From positions 1,447,001 through 1,511,000 of the forward strand of contig NZ_CP025408.1 of NCBI RefSeq assembly GCF_002847305.1: a stretch of 64,000 bases of DNA, written 5' to 3'. Below the pieces are notes generated by a model. The model saw only the letters and a list, made by a program, of their open reading frames with translations, did no database searches and had not been told where the DNA came from. Position numbers and translations under genes: made by a program. Below, in pieces: positions 9,502-17,802 of this stretch. How positions within the stretch are numbered: the first letter of the stretch is position 1; every line of letters begins with the position of its first letter. The stretch comes from Paracoccus tegillarcae. GTDB lineage: Bacteria; Pseudomonadota; Alphaproteobacteria; Rhodobacterales; Rhodobacteraceae.

Positions 9502-11100
9502 CTATTTCGCGCCAACGGCTTTTTGCTGTCGCGCGCTGTCTTCATCGTTGCCGTTCGACATTGCAGTCGTGTCACCGGGTCGGTCAGGCTGCCGGAAACG
9601 CACCAACTGTCGCCCGCCAGACAGGGCGCGGACCGACCATGACAGCAGACCACCATTCGGTGCGGCCATTGCGCCATCGCTGCGGCCCTGCCCGTCCCGG
9701 TCAGCCAGCCGATCCAGCAGCGCGGCAAAGCCCGCACCCGCCTCGATCTGACCGCGCCAACTCTGGATCGCGTCGGTCATGTTGCAGCTTTTGTTGCCCC
9801 ACAGCTGCACATAGGCATCGTTGGACAGCAGAAACTGTCCGTTCGCGCCAAAGACGACCAAGCCATCATCGATCCCGTCCAGCACCAGCGCACCCAGACT
9901 GAGATCGGCGCGAAACTTGCGCGTCAGAGAGATCTCGGAGGTGATGTCCTCGAGCAGGAATGCGACAGCGCCATCGGGATGCGGTCGCCCGGTCACACGG
10001 TAGGTGCGACCACCGGGCAGCGACCAGGTCTCGACATGGCGGCCCGTGGCGGCGGCGGTTTCCAGATTGTTCATCTGCTGACGCCAGCTGCGATAGTCCT
10101 TTGGCTCGGGCACCATGCGCGCATCGCGCAGCTTGTCGAGAAAATCGAACAGCGTTGGCCGTGCTGTCAGAAAACCGGCAGAAAGGCCTGTCAGATCAAT
10201 CAATGCAGGATTGAACAGTTGCAGATTTCGTTCGCGGTCAAAGATGGCCAGCCCGGTTGGCAGATCGGCAAAGGTCTTGGTCAGGGTCTGCACGAATTCT
10301 CGCAGGCCCCGTTCCGCACGGACAGCCGCGTCAGCCGGCAGCGCGAAATACATCGTCTGATCGCCAGAGCGGTGCGCGTGACAATCGAACCACAAAACGG
10401 ATGTGCCAGTCATCAATTGCGTTCGTCGCGTCAGGCGCGCACTGCCAAGGGGCAGACTGGGCAGGTCGATCAGCCGGGGCAGCGGCCAACTGACCTCGCC
10501 CCGCGTGATCTCTTCGGCGCGGATCATATAGGCCGCATTCGCCCAGGTGACCTCGCCGCCGCTGTTCTGCCTCCACGCCAACATCGGCGTCTGGTTCATC
10601 GAACTTCGCAGCAGTTCCAGTTCTTCTTCCATGGCCAGCAGCGTCAGCGAGTCGACCAATATCCCTGCGTCCTCTGCATTCGGGTCTGTAATCGTCACAC
10701 GGGTCGTGCCCTGCGCCAGATCCTCTGCCAGCAGACTAAGCCGCGCGATACCGGTTCCGCCCATGCCGACGACCTCTATCCGGCCTTGGGCAGCGAGGTC
10801 AGGCCATCGATGCGACAATTCGGGAAAGCGCGGCTCTAGCCAGGCAATCAACCGCTTCAGATCGGCGGGATCTTCGCCCATCATCCCCAGCAGATTTCTG
10901 GCCGGGCCCGTCGCGTCGACCAGCCTGTTACCCCGAAACAAAAAGATAATGGGTTCTGGCCCTTCGATCAGCGATTTCCCACGGGAAGCAGAAGGACGGT
11001 TATCGCGCCTGCGATCCAACCAGCGGATCAGCAACAATGCAAAGACCACCGAAAGCGTACCGGACAAGAGAGCCGTCGCGATTATGAATATGCTTTGCAT
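9502..11100 (-). CDS. Membrane-anchored multi-PAS protein without a recognisable kinase domain
   Basis: The 532-residue product has one N-terminal transmembrane segment (about residues 4-24, IFIIATALLSGTLSVVFALLL), then several PAS-like regions. A clear one around residues 275-400 contains LPTGLAIFDRERNLQLFNPALIDLTGL and an EDITSE end, as in the PAS_7 family; another near 410-500 contains LVLDGIDDGLVVFGANGQFLLSN. I find no H-box or HATPase motifs, and the chain ends in a charged tail. Such proteins occur in Rhodobacteraceae as presumed sensor or scaffold proteins; the signal sensed is unknown. It lies 49 bases downstream of regB on the same strand, so it may be co-transcribed with the redox sensor. 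It could be a degenerate DivL-like kinase, but that is inference. Confidence 0.75.
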   Translation of the reverse strand: MQSIFIIATALLSGTLSVVFALLLIRWLDRRRDNRPSASRGKSLIEGPEPIIFLFRGNRLVDATGPARNLLGMMGEDPADLKRLIAWLEPRFPELSHRWPDLAAQGRIEVVGMGGTGIARLSLLAEDLAQGTTRVTITDPNAEDAGILVDSLTLLAMEEELELLRSSMNQTPMLAWRQNSGGEVTWANAAYMIRAEEITRGEVSWPLPRLIDLPSLPLGSARLTRRTQLMTGTSVLWFDCHAHRSGDQTMYFALPADAAVRAERGLREFVQTLTKTFADLPTGLAIFDRERNLQLFNPALIDLTGLSAGFLTARPTLFDFLDKLRDARMVPEPKDYRSWRQQMNNLETAAATGRHVETWSLPGGRTYRVTGRPHPDGAVAFLLEDITSEISLTRKFRADLSLGALVLDGIDDGLVVFGANGQFLLSNDAYVQLWGNKSCNMTDAIQSWRGQIEAGAGFAALLDRLADRDGQGRSDGAMAAPNGGLLSWSVRALSGGRQLVRFRQPDRPGDTTAMSNGNDEDSARQQKAVGAK

Positions 11101-11149
11101 CGTTCAGGTTTTTACCAAGCGCGTTTCGCTATGCCTAGCTTATGGAAGC

Positions 11150-12499
11150 TTAAGATTTCGTTAAAGGCTCCATATCCAGCCCTCCCTGGCGCGGGTTGAT
11201 TCCCAATGCCCGCCGCGAATCGGCTGCAATAGCTTTCAGCGGCCAGATCACCGTCACGGTCGCGCCCGGCCCGCCATTGGCAAAGGTCAGGGACGCACCA
11301 GATCTTTCAAGCAAGGTCTTGGCGATAAAAAGGCCCAGGCCCATGCCGTCATATCCCGGTCGCTGGCCTGAACTTCTGCGCGATGTCGGATAGGGATCGC
11401 CCAATCGCGCAAGCACCGTGGGCGGATAACCCGGGCCGTCATCACCAATGGTGACGACCAGATTGTCGGCAATGACAACGGCACTGACGGTCACGCGCGA
11501 CGCTGCGAAATCGACGGCGTTCTGTACCAGATTGCGCAGCGCATGGATCACGCCGGGATCGCGACGAACATCCGGGCCGCGGGCTGTGATAACCACCTCC
11601 GGGCCGCGATTGGCATGAACACCGACCGCCTGCTCCAGCATCACGCTCAGGGGGGCGCTGTGCAGCAGCAGATCATCCTTCCCGGCCTGACCCATCGCCC
11701 TGAGGATCGTGCCGCACCGGTCGACCTCGCGACGCAATTCGGCCAAATCGCCGTCCAGATCGGGACGGTCCGACATTTCGTCGGCCAGTTCACCGGCGAT
11801 CAGCTTGATGGTGGCCAGCGGCGTCCCAAGCTCATGCGCTGTGGCCGCGACGACGCCGCCCAGATGCTGCAATCTTTGCTCGCGCGCCAGCGCCATCTGT
11901 GTCGAAAACAGCGCATTCGACGTCACCGTCAATTCGGCAACGACGCGGTGCGAATAAGTCGCGAAAAAGACGACACCGATCATGACGGCAAACCAATGAC
12001 CAAGCGCCAGCAGCGGCGGAATCGTCAGGATTGTGCCGTCAGCCAAGCGCAACGGGGCAGCCGACCAGAAGGCCAGCGAGACCAGAACCATCGTCGCCCC
12101 GCCAATAGCCAGCGTTTGCCGCCTGGGCAGCGCTGTTGCGGCAATCGTGACGGGCGCAAGAACCAACAGCGCAAACGGATTGGATGGCCCCCCGGTCAGC
12201 CATAGCAACATGGCGATCTGCATCATGTCGAAACCCAGTTGTGCCGCAGCGCGGTCATGCGAGACGCGCGCCCAGGGTCCAGCCAGCATCCATGTGTTCA
12301 TCAACGCGGATGCCGTGATCAGCATCAGCACCGGCCAGATCGCAAAGCGAACGCCGATGGACCAGGCAACGATCACCGCCGCCAACTGCCCGGCAACCGC
12401 TGCCCACCGCAAAATGACCAGCGTTCGCATTCGGATGGGCTCGACCCGCGGCGGGTCGGGAAGCAGGGCGGATTGATCAGATGTTGGTGAAGCGGACAA
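11150..12499 (-). CDS. regB: Redox-sensing histidine kinase RegB/PrrB
   Basis: RegB phosphorylates RegA under low-oxygen or reduced conditions. The 449-residue product has six predicted transmembrane segments (about residues 25-185), the quinone-binding signature GGPSNPFALL at about 103-112, the H-box AATAHELGTPLA with phospho-acceptor His about 222, the redox-active Cys about 262 in EVDRCGTILR, and ATPase N, G1 and G2 boxes (NLVQNAVDFA, DDGPGY, GMGLGLFIAK). These positions are within a few residues of Rhodobacter capsulatus RegB as I remember it (His225, Cys265). It is divergent from senC and regA with 86 bases between RegB and SenC starts, the standard arrangement of the cluster. Confidence 0.95.
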   Translation of the reverse strand: MSASPTSDQSALLPDPPRVEPIRMRTLVILRWAAVAGQLAAVIVAWSIGVRFAIWPVLMLITASALMNTWMLAGPWARVSHDRAAAQLGFDMMQIAMLLWLTGGPSNPFALLVLAPVTIAATALPRRQTLAIGGATMVLVSLAFWSAAPLRLADGTILTIPPLLALGHWFAVMIGVVFFATYSHRVVAELTVTSNALFSTQMALAREQRLQHLGGVVAATAHELGTPLATIKLIAGELADEMSDRPDLDGDLAELRREVDRCGTILRAMGQAGKDDLLLHSAPLSVMLEQAVGVHANRGPEVVITARGPDVRRDPGVIHALRNLVQNAVDFAASRVTVSAVVIADNLVVTIGDDGPGYPPTVLARLGDPYPTSRRSSGQRPGYDGMGLGLFIAKTLLERSGASLTFANGGPGATVTVIWPLKAIAADSRRALGINPRQGGLDMEPLTKS

Positions 12500-12585
12500 G
12501 TAAGGGCCCTTTGGCGACTATCCGAAACTTGATAACCGCGGCTGGATGGGCGATCAATGCGCGCATTTCAAAAGCTTGGGTGAGA

Positions 12586-13221
12586 ATGGCCATGAAACCA
12601 GATCGAAAACTGCTGATCGGCGGGCTTGCCGCAACCGTCGTCGCGCTGCTGGCAGGTGGCTGGTGGATCTCGCGCGATAATTCGGGCAATCAATTCGCCC
12701 AGTGCCAGCGCTCGGTCGTGTCGGGCGGCATGGAGAGTTTCGGCACCGACTTCACCCTGACCAACGGTGCAGACCAGCGGACGACAAGCCAAGAGGTGTT
12801 CAGCAAACCCTCGCTGCTATATTTCGGCTATACGTTTTGTCCTGATGTTTGCCCGATGGACAGCGCGCGGAACGCGGATGCGGTCGAGATTCTGAAAGAA
12901 CAAGGCGTCGATGTGCAGGCGGTTTTCGTTACCGTCGATCCGGCACGCGACACGCCGGAACTGGTTTCCGAATTCACGCAGCAGTTTTCGCCGGAAATGA
13001 TCGGTCTTACCGGCTCTGTCGAAGAGATCGACGCTGTCTCAAAGGGCTGGCGCAATTATTACAAGCTGCAAAATGAAGAGGATGACGAGTATTATCTGGT
13101 CGATCACATGACCAACACCTATCTGGTCATGCCAGAGCAAGGCACGGTCGAATTCTTTGGCCGCGATACCTCGCCCGATGAAATGGCCGAGCGCACCGCC
13201 TGCTTTGTGGGTGCGGTCTGA
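12586..13221 (+). CDS. senC: SCO1/SenC/PrrC family copper chaperone
   Basis: SenC/PrrC proteins help to build the CuA centre of cytochrome c oxidases and modulate the RegB/RegA signal. The 211-residue product has an N-terminal membrane anchor (about residues 9-27), the copper-binding CPDVC motif (Cys85 and Cys89) and the conserved distal His about 174 in LVDHMTNTYLV. I chose the ATG at 12586, preceded by GGGTGAG, because translation from the in-frame ATG at 12481 would overlap the divergent regB start and add 35 residues that fit no signal anchor. The gene lies 59 bases before regA, as in the Rhodobacter cluster. Confidence 0.92.
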   Translation: MAMKPDRKLLIGGLAATVVALLAGGWWISRDNSGNQFAQCQRSVVSGGMESFGTDFTLTNGADQRTTSQEVFSKPSLLYFGYTFCPDVCPMDSARNADAVEILKEQGVDVQAVFVTVDPARDTPELVSEFTQQFSPEMIGLTGSVEEIDAVSKGWRNYYKLQNEEDDEYYLVDHMTNTYLVMPEQGTVEFFGRDTSPDEMAERTACFVGAV

Positions 13222-13280
13222 TAACCAAGCGGTCGCACCTGCGCCTGTCGCAGGCGGCGCTGGCAAGGAGAGATGTCACA

Positions 13281-13832
13281 ATGGATGATATTCAGGACAA
13301 GATCGGTGACGATCCCTCGCTGCTTTTGGTTGATGACGACGAGAATTTCGTCAAACGGCTGGCTCGGGCAATGGAAAAGCGTGGCTTTGTCCCGACCAGC
13401 GCCCTTAGCGTCGCAGAGGCGATGCAGGTAATCAGACGGTCCGCGCCGGCCTATGCGGTCATCGATCTCAGGCTGGAGGATGGCAGCGGCCTCGACGTGG
13501 TCGAGGCCCTGCGCGAGGCCCGCGAAGACGCCCGAATTATCGTGCTGACGGGCTATGGCGCCATCGCGACAGCCGTTGCGGCGGTCAAAATGGGGGCGAC
13601 CGATTATCTTTCCAAACCCGCTGACGCGACGGAAGTAACCTCTGCCTTGCTTTCTATCGGCGAGGTTTTGCCACCGCCGCCTGAAAACCCAATGTCGGCG
13701 GATCGGGTAAAATGGGAACATATTCAGAGGGTTTACGAACAGTGTGACCGTAATATTAGTGAAACTGCCCGAAGACTTCATATGCATCGCCGAACTTTAC
13801 AGCGGATTCTTGCCAAGAGAGAGCCCCGTTAA
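13281..13832 (+). CDS. regA: Redox response regulator RegA/PrrA (ActR family)
   Basis: RegA is the DNA-binding partner of RegB and controls respiration, CO2 or nitrogen fixation and photosynthesis genes in relatives. The 183-residue product has an N-terminal receiver domain with LLLVDDDENF acidic pocket, phospho-acceptor Asp62 in VIDLRLEDGSGLDVV, the Thr in VLTGYG and Lys in LSKPADATEV. A proline stretch (LPPPPENP) then leads to a Fis-type helix-turn-helix (NISETARRLHMHRRTLQRIL). A GGCAAGGAGAG ribosome site lies upstream. Length and domain order are those of RegA/PrrA/ActR. Confidence 0.96.
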   Translation: MDDIQDKIGDDPSLLLVDDDENFVKRLARAMEKRGFVPTSALSVAEAMQVIRRSAPAYAVIDLRLEDGSGLDVVEALREAREDARIIVLTGYGAIATAVAAVKMGATDYLSKPADATEVTSALLSIGEVLPPPPENPMSADRVKWEHIQRVYEQCDRNISETARRLHMHRRTLQRILAKREPR

Positions 13833-13896
13833 TTATTGTGTGAAACTATTCACTGCCGTGTTATATTGAATATATGGTGGGTGGAATTAGTTATGC
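13833..13896 (+). promoter_or_regulatory. AT-rich regA-hvrA spacer with a GTGAA-N4-TTCAC palindrome
   Basis: This spacer is far more AT-rich than its surroundings. It holds a palindrome, GTGAA (13840-13844) and TTCAC (13849-13853), followed by the AT run TTATATTGAATATAT (13861-13875). It is a likely hvrA promoter with an operator, but I cannot place a convincing -35/-10 pair: the possible elements are spaced 20 bases, or 16 bases with a weak -10. Confidence 0.4.
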
Positions 13897-14220
13897 ATGG
13901 ACGACAAAATGACTATAAACTTTGATAAGATGTCTCTGAAAGAGATGAAAGAGCTTCAGGGTAAACTGGAACGGGCTATCAACTCGTTCGAGGATCGCAA
14001 GCGCCGCGAGGCAATGTCTGCAGTTGAGACAGTCGCGCGCGAGCATGGGTTCAGCCTGAATGACCTGACTGGCGGCAAAACGCGCCGTACAGGGGTTGTT
14101 CCGCCGAAATACTCAAACCCTGATGATCCAACGATGACCTGGACCGGCCGTGGTCGTAAGCCTCGGTGGGTACAGGAAAATCTTGAGCAGGGTAAAACCC
14201 TGGACGACCTGACCATCTAA
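13897..14220 (+). CDS. hvrA: H-NS-like DNA-binding regulator HvrA
   Basis: HvrA/Spb is a small H-NS-family protein that acts with RegBA on light- and oxygen-dependent genes in Rhodobacter. The 107-residue product has an N-terminal coiled-coil oligomerisation region (MSLKEMKELQGKLERAI) and the C-terminal H-NS DNA-binding motif TWTGRGRKPRWV. The location directly after regA is the same as in R. capsulatus. I kept the ATG at 13897, which has GGGTGGA about 11 bases upstream; a second in-frame ATG at 13909 is possible. In non-phototrophs it may serve as a general xenogeneic or AT-rich DNA silencer. Confidence 0.9.
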   Translation: MDDKMTINFDKMSLKEMKELQGKLERAINSFEDRKRREAMSAVETVAREHGFSLNDLTGGKTRRTGVVPPKYSNPDDPTMTWTGRGRKPRWVQENLEQGKTLDDLTI

Positions 14221-14230
14221 CGGTCTTGCG

Positions 14231-14268
14231 ATCCGGGCCACGGAACGAGGCATTCCTGTGGCCCGGAT
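14231..14268. terminator. Stem-loop terminator between convergent hvrA and HD hydrolase
   Basis: ATCCGGGCCAC (14231-14241) pairs with GTGGCCCGGAT (14258-14268), and GGAA/TTCC can extend the stem with one bulged T. It is followed by TTGCATTG on the hvrA side. It lies between two convergent stop codons and probably serves both. Confidence 0.7.
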
Positions 14269-14289
14269 TTGCATTGCCGGATACGGGCG

Positions 14290-14910
14290 TCAGGCCGTTA
14301 TCCCATCAAGCCGCGATATAATGTCGGCGTGCCGCGCCAGCATGGCCGCGCGAACCTCGGATGGTGGCCGGGGTAATACTTCCAGACCAGATAGTTTATT
14401 GTTTCTGAGGGGTTTGAATAGCTTGTTCGCTTCGCTTTCCGAAAAGCCGGCAATCTGAACCGCCTCCAGCCAGGCCGAGATGTGGTCTGCCTGTTTGATC
14501 AGCTTTTTAATTGACGCAGGCAGAATAGCAGGCAAACCAAAGCGCTGGTGAATGGCGATGGCCAACCTTTCATCAAGTTTGCCGTAATCTCCGCCCAAAG
14601 CGGCTTTTACCGGCGAAATCATATCTCCGATCACATATTCAGGCGCATCGTGCAGCAACGCTGCCAATTGCCAGCGCGGATCGGCAGGCGCGGTCAGTTC
14701 GGAAAATATCTGCTCGACCAGCAAGGAATGCTGCGCGACCGAATAGGGCCAGTCGCCCTTGGTCTGGCCGTTCCAGCGCGCCACAAAGGCCAGCCCATGC
14801 GCGATGTCCTCGATCTCGATATCAACCGGGGTGGGGTCCAGCAGGTCCAGCCTGCGCCCGGACAGCATTCGCTGCCAGGCGCGCGGCTGAGAGTGTGATG
14901 TCCGTGCCAT
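14290..14910 (-). CDS. HD-domain phosphohydrolase, YfbR-like
   Basis: The 206-residue protein has the metal-binding HD signature in order: VAQHSLLVEQ (first His), ALLHDAPEYVIGD (His-Asp) and a distal Asp in KQADHISAWLE. This pattern and length match YfbR-like 5'-deoxynucleotidases of the HD superfamily, which hydrolyse deoxyribonucleoside monophosphates; the substrate here is not proven. It lies 18 bases downstream of secB on the same strand, so it may share that transcript, and it converges with hvrA. Confidence 0.88.
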   Translation of the reverse strand: MARTSHSQPRAWQRMLSGRRLDLLDPTPVDIEIEDIAHGLAFVARWNGQTKGDWPYSVAQHSLLVEQIFSELTAPADPRWQLAALLHDAPEYVIGDMISPVKAALGGDYGKLDERLAIAIHQRFGLPAILPASIKKLIKQADHISAWLEAVQIAGFSESEANKLFKPLRNNKLSGLEVLPRPPSEVRAAMLARHADIISRLDGITA

Positions 14911-14928
14911 CAGGCCCGCCCGTGGCGA

Positions 14929-15456
14929 TCAGGACAGCTTCTGCCCTTCGGCCGGCTTCTCGGCCTGTGCGCGGCGCGACAGTTCCTGACGGTACAGGGC
15001 AACGAAATCGACCGGATCCATGTTGAACGGCGGGAAGCCGCCATCGCGGGTCACGTCCGAAATGATGCGGCGCACAAAGGGAAACAGCATCCGCGGGCAT
15101 TCGATCATCAGGAACGGATGCAACTGGTCCTCGGGCACGCCCTCGACCAGAAACACCCCGCCATAGTCCAGCTCTGCCAGAAACAGCGGCTGCTGATCGC
15201 CACTGTTGACCGACGTCACCTTGAACTTCGAGATCACCTCGTACTGGTTCTCGGTGCCGCGCTTGCGGGCATCCAGGCTGACCTGCACGCTGATTTCGGG
15301 CTTAACCTCGCCAGAGGGGGCGCCTTTTTGCGCGACGATGTTCTCAAACGACATGTCGCGAATGAATTGTGCCAGGATCTGCATTTTCACGGGCTGCTGC
15401 GCCGCTGGTTGCTGATCTGCAGGGGTCGCGCCGGAATTGGTGCTTTCATCGGCCAT
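14929..15456 (-). CDS. secB: Protein-export chaperone SecB
   Basis: SecB binds unfolded preproteins and delivers them to SecA. The 175-residue product has the family core, starting at MQILAQFIRDMSFEN after a 25-residue Gln/Pro-rich leader, with the conserved ISVQV, AELDYGGVF and CPRMLFPFVRRIISD stretches and the GGFPPFNMDPVDF end. An AGGAGCC ribosome site lies just upstream. A small hairpin (CCGGATC/GATCCGG, 15486-15502) sits in the 81-base gap after fxsA. It lies among envelope genes, which fits its role. Confidence 0.96.
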   Translation of the reverse strand: MADESTNSGATPADQQPAAQQPVKMQILAQFIRDMSFENIVAQKGAPSGEVKPEISVQVSLDARKRGTENQYEVISKFKVTSVNSGDQQPLFLAELDYGGVFLVEGVPEDQLHPFLMIECPRMLFPFVRRIISDVTRDGGFPPFNMDPVDFVALYRQELSRRAQAEKPAEGQKLS

Positions 15457-15537
15457 TGGTCTGGCTCCTCATCAACTGATTATCGCCGGATCGGCGATCC
15501 GGGCTCGCCGCGTTTCTAACAGCAGCGCGGCGCGGCC

Positions 15538-16050
15538 TCAATGCTGCGTCCAGCCCGATGGCTTGGAGGGCTTGCGATTCGGGTCTGCGGGCTTGGTCGT
15601 CGGCATTTCTTCGGGCTCGACGACATAGTCGGCGTCGATCACGCCATCTTCATAGGGCGGACGATGCGGGTCGCGGGGCCGTGCGCCCATCCCCACATGG
15701 CTGACCTTGACCCGCTTGCCAGCCTGCCGCAGCGCCCAGGTCCGAAAACCGGGAATCAACAGCAAAAGGCCCGTTGCGTCAGTAAAGAACCCCGGCGTCA
15801 GCAACAGCGCACCGGCGAACAGGATCATTGCACCATGCGCCATGGGCTGCGAAGGATCGCGAAATTCCGATATGTTGCGCTGGATCTCGGCCAGGGCGCG
15901 ACTGCCCTGGCTGCGCATCAGCGCCGTGCCGATCACGGCCGTCAGCAGCACCACCGCCAGTGTCGGCCACAGCCCGATCAGTCCGCCGACCTGGATGAAC
16001 AACCCGATCTCGATCAGCGGGATGGCTATGAACAAGATGAAAAGCCACAT
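15538..16050 (-). CDS. fxsA: FxsA family membrane protein
   Basis: FxsA is a small inner-membrane protein, named for suppressing F exclusion of phage T7; its cellular job is unclear. The 170-residue product starts MWLFILFIAIPLIEIGLFI, the hallmark N-terminus, with further membrane segments at GLWPTLAVVLLTAVIGTAL and the MILFAGALLLTPGFFTDATG segment, followed by a soluble tail ending PSGWTQH. I chose the ATG at 16050 because AAGGAGGG stands 4-11 bases upstream; the longer reading frame would begin inside the intergenic region. Confidence 0.92.
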   Translation of the reverse strand: MWLFILFIAIPLIEIGLFIQVGGLIGLWPTLAVVLLTAVIGTALMRSQGSRALAEIQRNISEFRDPSQPMAHGAMILFAGALLLTPGFFTDATGLLLLIPGFRTWALRQAGKRVKVSHVGMGARPRDPHRPPYEDGVIDADYVVEPEEMPTTKPADPNRKPSKPSGWTQH

Positions 16051-16161
16051 GACGCCCTCCTTTCCCCGGCAGTGAAACTGGACTTGCCGCCGTCCACCAC
16101 CTACATAATGTCCAACGCCGATGTAGCCAACCTGCCTGCCCAAGATTTGAGGTCCTCCGAT

Positions 16162-16818
16162 ATGTCCAGCTCGCTGATCCAGCTACTTGTGCTCGCCGGG
16201 ATCGCCATCTTTTTGATCCTGCGGCTCAAGAATGTGTTGGGCACCCGCGACGGGTACGAACCCCCCAAGGTCGAGACCCCGCGCGAAGGCCCGCGTCGGT
16301 TTGAAGTGATCGAAGGATCGGCCGATCAGGTCGACAACGACATCCTTGATCATGCCGAAGCAGGCAGCCCCGCCGCCGAGGCGCTGACACAGATGAAACT
16401 GGTTGAACCGGGTTTCGGCGTCGGCGATTTCCTCACGGGTGCCAAGGGTGCCTATGAAATGATCCTGATGGCCTTTGAACGCGGCGATCTGTCTGACGTC
16501 AGAGCATTTCTGACCGACCCCGTCGCGGATGCCTTTCAGTCGGTGATCGACCAGCGGAAACAGGCGGGACAGACGGTCGAGGCGCAGTTCCTGGGAACGC
16601 GTGAAACCTCGCTGGCCGGTGCGACCTTTGACACCAGAGACAACGAAGGCGAGATTTCGGTGCAATTCGTGGCCGAGATCATCGCCGCCACGCGCAATGC
16701 CGAGGGCGAAGTGATCGAAGGCGATCCCAAAGCATCCCGCAAGCAGCGCGACATCTGGACCTTTGGCCGGCGCATGGGCGAAGACGATCCGAACTGGCAA
16801 CTGGTTGCGACTGGCTGA
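16162..16818 (+). CDS. Tim44-like (TimA) membrane-anchored protein
   Basis: The 218-residue product begins MSSSLIQLLVLAGIAIFLIL, one membrane anchor, followed by a charged linker and a Tim44/MRPL45-like domain (residues about 75-215, LTGAKGAYEMILMAFERGDL through IWTFGRRMGEDDPNWQL). In alphaproteobacteria these TimA proteins are the bacterial relatives of the mitochondrial import-motor subunit Tim44; their bacterial role is not established. I chose the ATG at 16162 with GAGGTCC upstream. It is divergent from fxsA and its TGA overlaps the ATG of the Smr gene by one base. Confidence 0.9.
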   Translation: MSSSLIQLLVLAGIAIFLILRLKNVLGTRDGYEPPKVETPREGPRRFEVIEGSADQVDNDILDHAEAGSPAAEALTQMKLVEPGFGVGDFLTGAKGAYEMILMAFERGDLSDVRAFLTDPVADAFQSVIDQRKQAGQTVEAQFLGTRETSLAGATFDTRDNEGEISVQFVAEIIAATRNAEGEVIEGDPKASRKQRDIWTFGRRMGEDDPNWQLVATG

Positions 16819-17402
16819 TGGCGCGAAGGCGCGGGCTTAGCACAGAGGACCGTGAGCTATGGTCCCGCGTTGCCCAGACGGCGACACCGCTGCATCCTGC
16901 GCTGAAGAAACGCACGCCCGCCCCGGCCCCTAAGCCGGATAATCGCGGCGCCGATGTGCCAAAATTCAACGTCAAACCCTTTCGCGCCGGCCAGTCGTCG
17001 CGGCCCGCGCTTGCACAATCCAGCGCCATGGCGCCCTCGCCGGCCGAGCGGCTGGCCCAGCACGCCCTGCGCATGGATCACAAGACCCATCGCAAGATGC
17101 AGCAGGGCAAGCTGCGCCCCGAGGCACGGCTGGACCTGCACGGGATGACCCTGGCGCAGGCACATCCTGAACTGATGCAATTCGTCCTGTCCTGTCAGGC
17201 CGCCGGCAAACGGCTGGTGCTGATCATCACCGGCAAGGGTCGCGGCGATCACGGTCCATTGCCCACACGTCCCGGCGCGCTGCGCCATCAGGTGCCCATC
17301 TGGCTGCACCAACCGCCACTTGCTGCTGCGGTCCAACAGGTGCAGGCAGCGCATTACCGCCATGGCGGTGAGGGTGCCTATTACGTCTATCTCAGGCGCT
17401 AG
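16818..17402 (+). CDS. Smr/MutS2-type domain protein
   Basis: The 194-residue product has a basic, proline-rich N-terminal half and a C-terminal Smr domain (residues about 95-194) with the diagnostic LDLHGMTLAQA motif and ITGKGRGDHG loop. Smr domains are nucleases or nucleic-acid-binding modules; stand-alone forms in proteobacteria are linked to RNA or DNA cleavage, but the target here is unknown. It is coupled to the Tim44-like gene by a one-base overlap. The next 162 bases (17403-17564) hold no gene I can support. Confidence 0.9.
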   Translation: MARRRGLSTEDRELWSRVAQTATPLHPALKKRTPAPAPKPDNRGADVPKFNVKPFRAGQSSRPALAQSSAMAPSPAERLAQHALRMDHKTHRKMQQGKLRPEARLDLHGMTLAQAHPELMQFVLSCQAAGKRLVLIITGKGRGDHGPLPTRPGALRHQVPIWLHQPPLAAAVQQVQAAHYRHGGEGAYYVYLRR

Positions 17403-17564
17403 GACGGCCCATACGATCGAAGCCAGATCTGCCGCTCGCGATCCGACCGCTCAAACGATCATGGATCGCATTTTGAGAAAAGATGGCGGATGATTGTCTT
17501 GATCAGCCATGGCGATATAGGTGCCGCCATGGCCCGGTGTAACAATCACCGCGATCGCGCGCCG

Positions 17565-17744
17565 TCAGCTGGAATAATTGGCCTTCGGACCAGCGAACCA
17601 CCAGATGATCAGACCCAGCACCGGCAGGAAGGCGACCAGTGCGATCCAAAGGATCTTGGTTCCCGTCGACGCATTGGTGTTGATGATCGAGGCAATCGCC
17701 CAGACGTCGAGGGCGAAGATGATGATACCGAAGATATATTCCAT
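17565..17744 (-). CDS. Small PLDc_N-type membrane protein
   Basis: The 59-residue product starts MEYIFGIIIFALDVWAIASI, has a second membrane segment WIALVAFLPVLGLIIWWF, and ends GPKANYSS. The pattern of an N-terminal helix, a TKILWIALV linker and a P-x-x-G-x-I-x-W-W/Y motif is that of the PLDc_N (cardiolipin-synthase N-terminal) domain, here alone and without any phospholipase D domain. Its role is unknown. The ATG at 17744 starts the domain directly; the longer in-frame start adds 40 residues unlike the family. Confidence 0.8.
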   Translation of the reverse strand: MEYIFGIIIFALDVWAIASIINTNASTGTKILWIALVAFLPVLGLIIWWFAGPKANYSS

Positions 17745-17802
17745 GTCGGAGGGTCCCTGAACTGTATAGGGGGCCAACACGCGCGGCCCCCCGCCGGTTC
17801 CC

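Noticed and set aside
15486..15502. CCGGATC-GGC-GATCCGG hairpin between fxsA and secB as a terminator
   Set aside because: The stem is only 7 bp with no T tract, and the genes may be independent; evidence is too weak for a feature.
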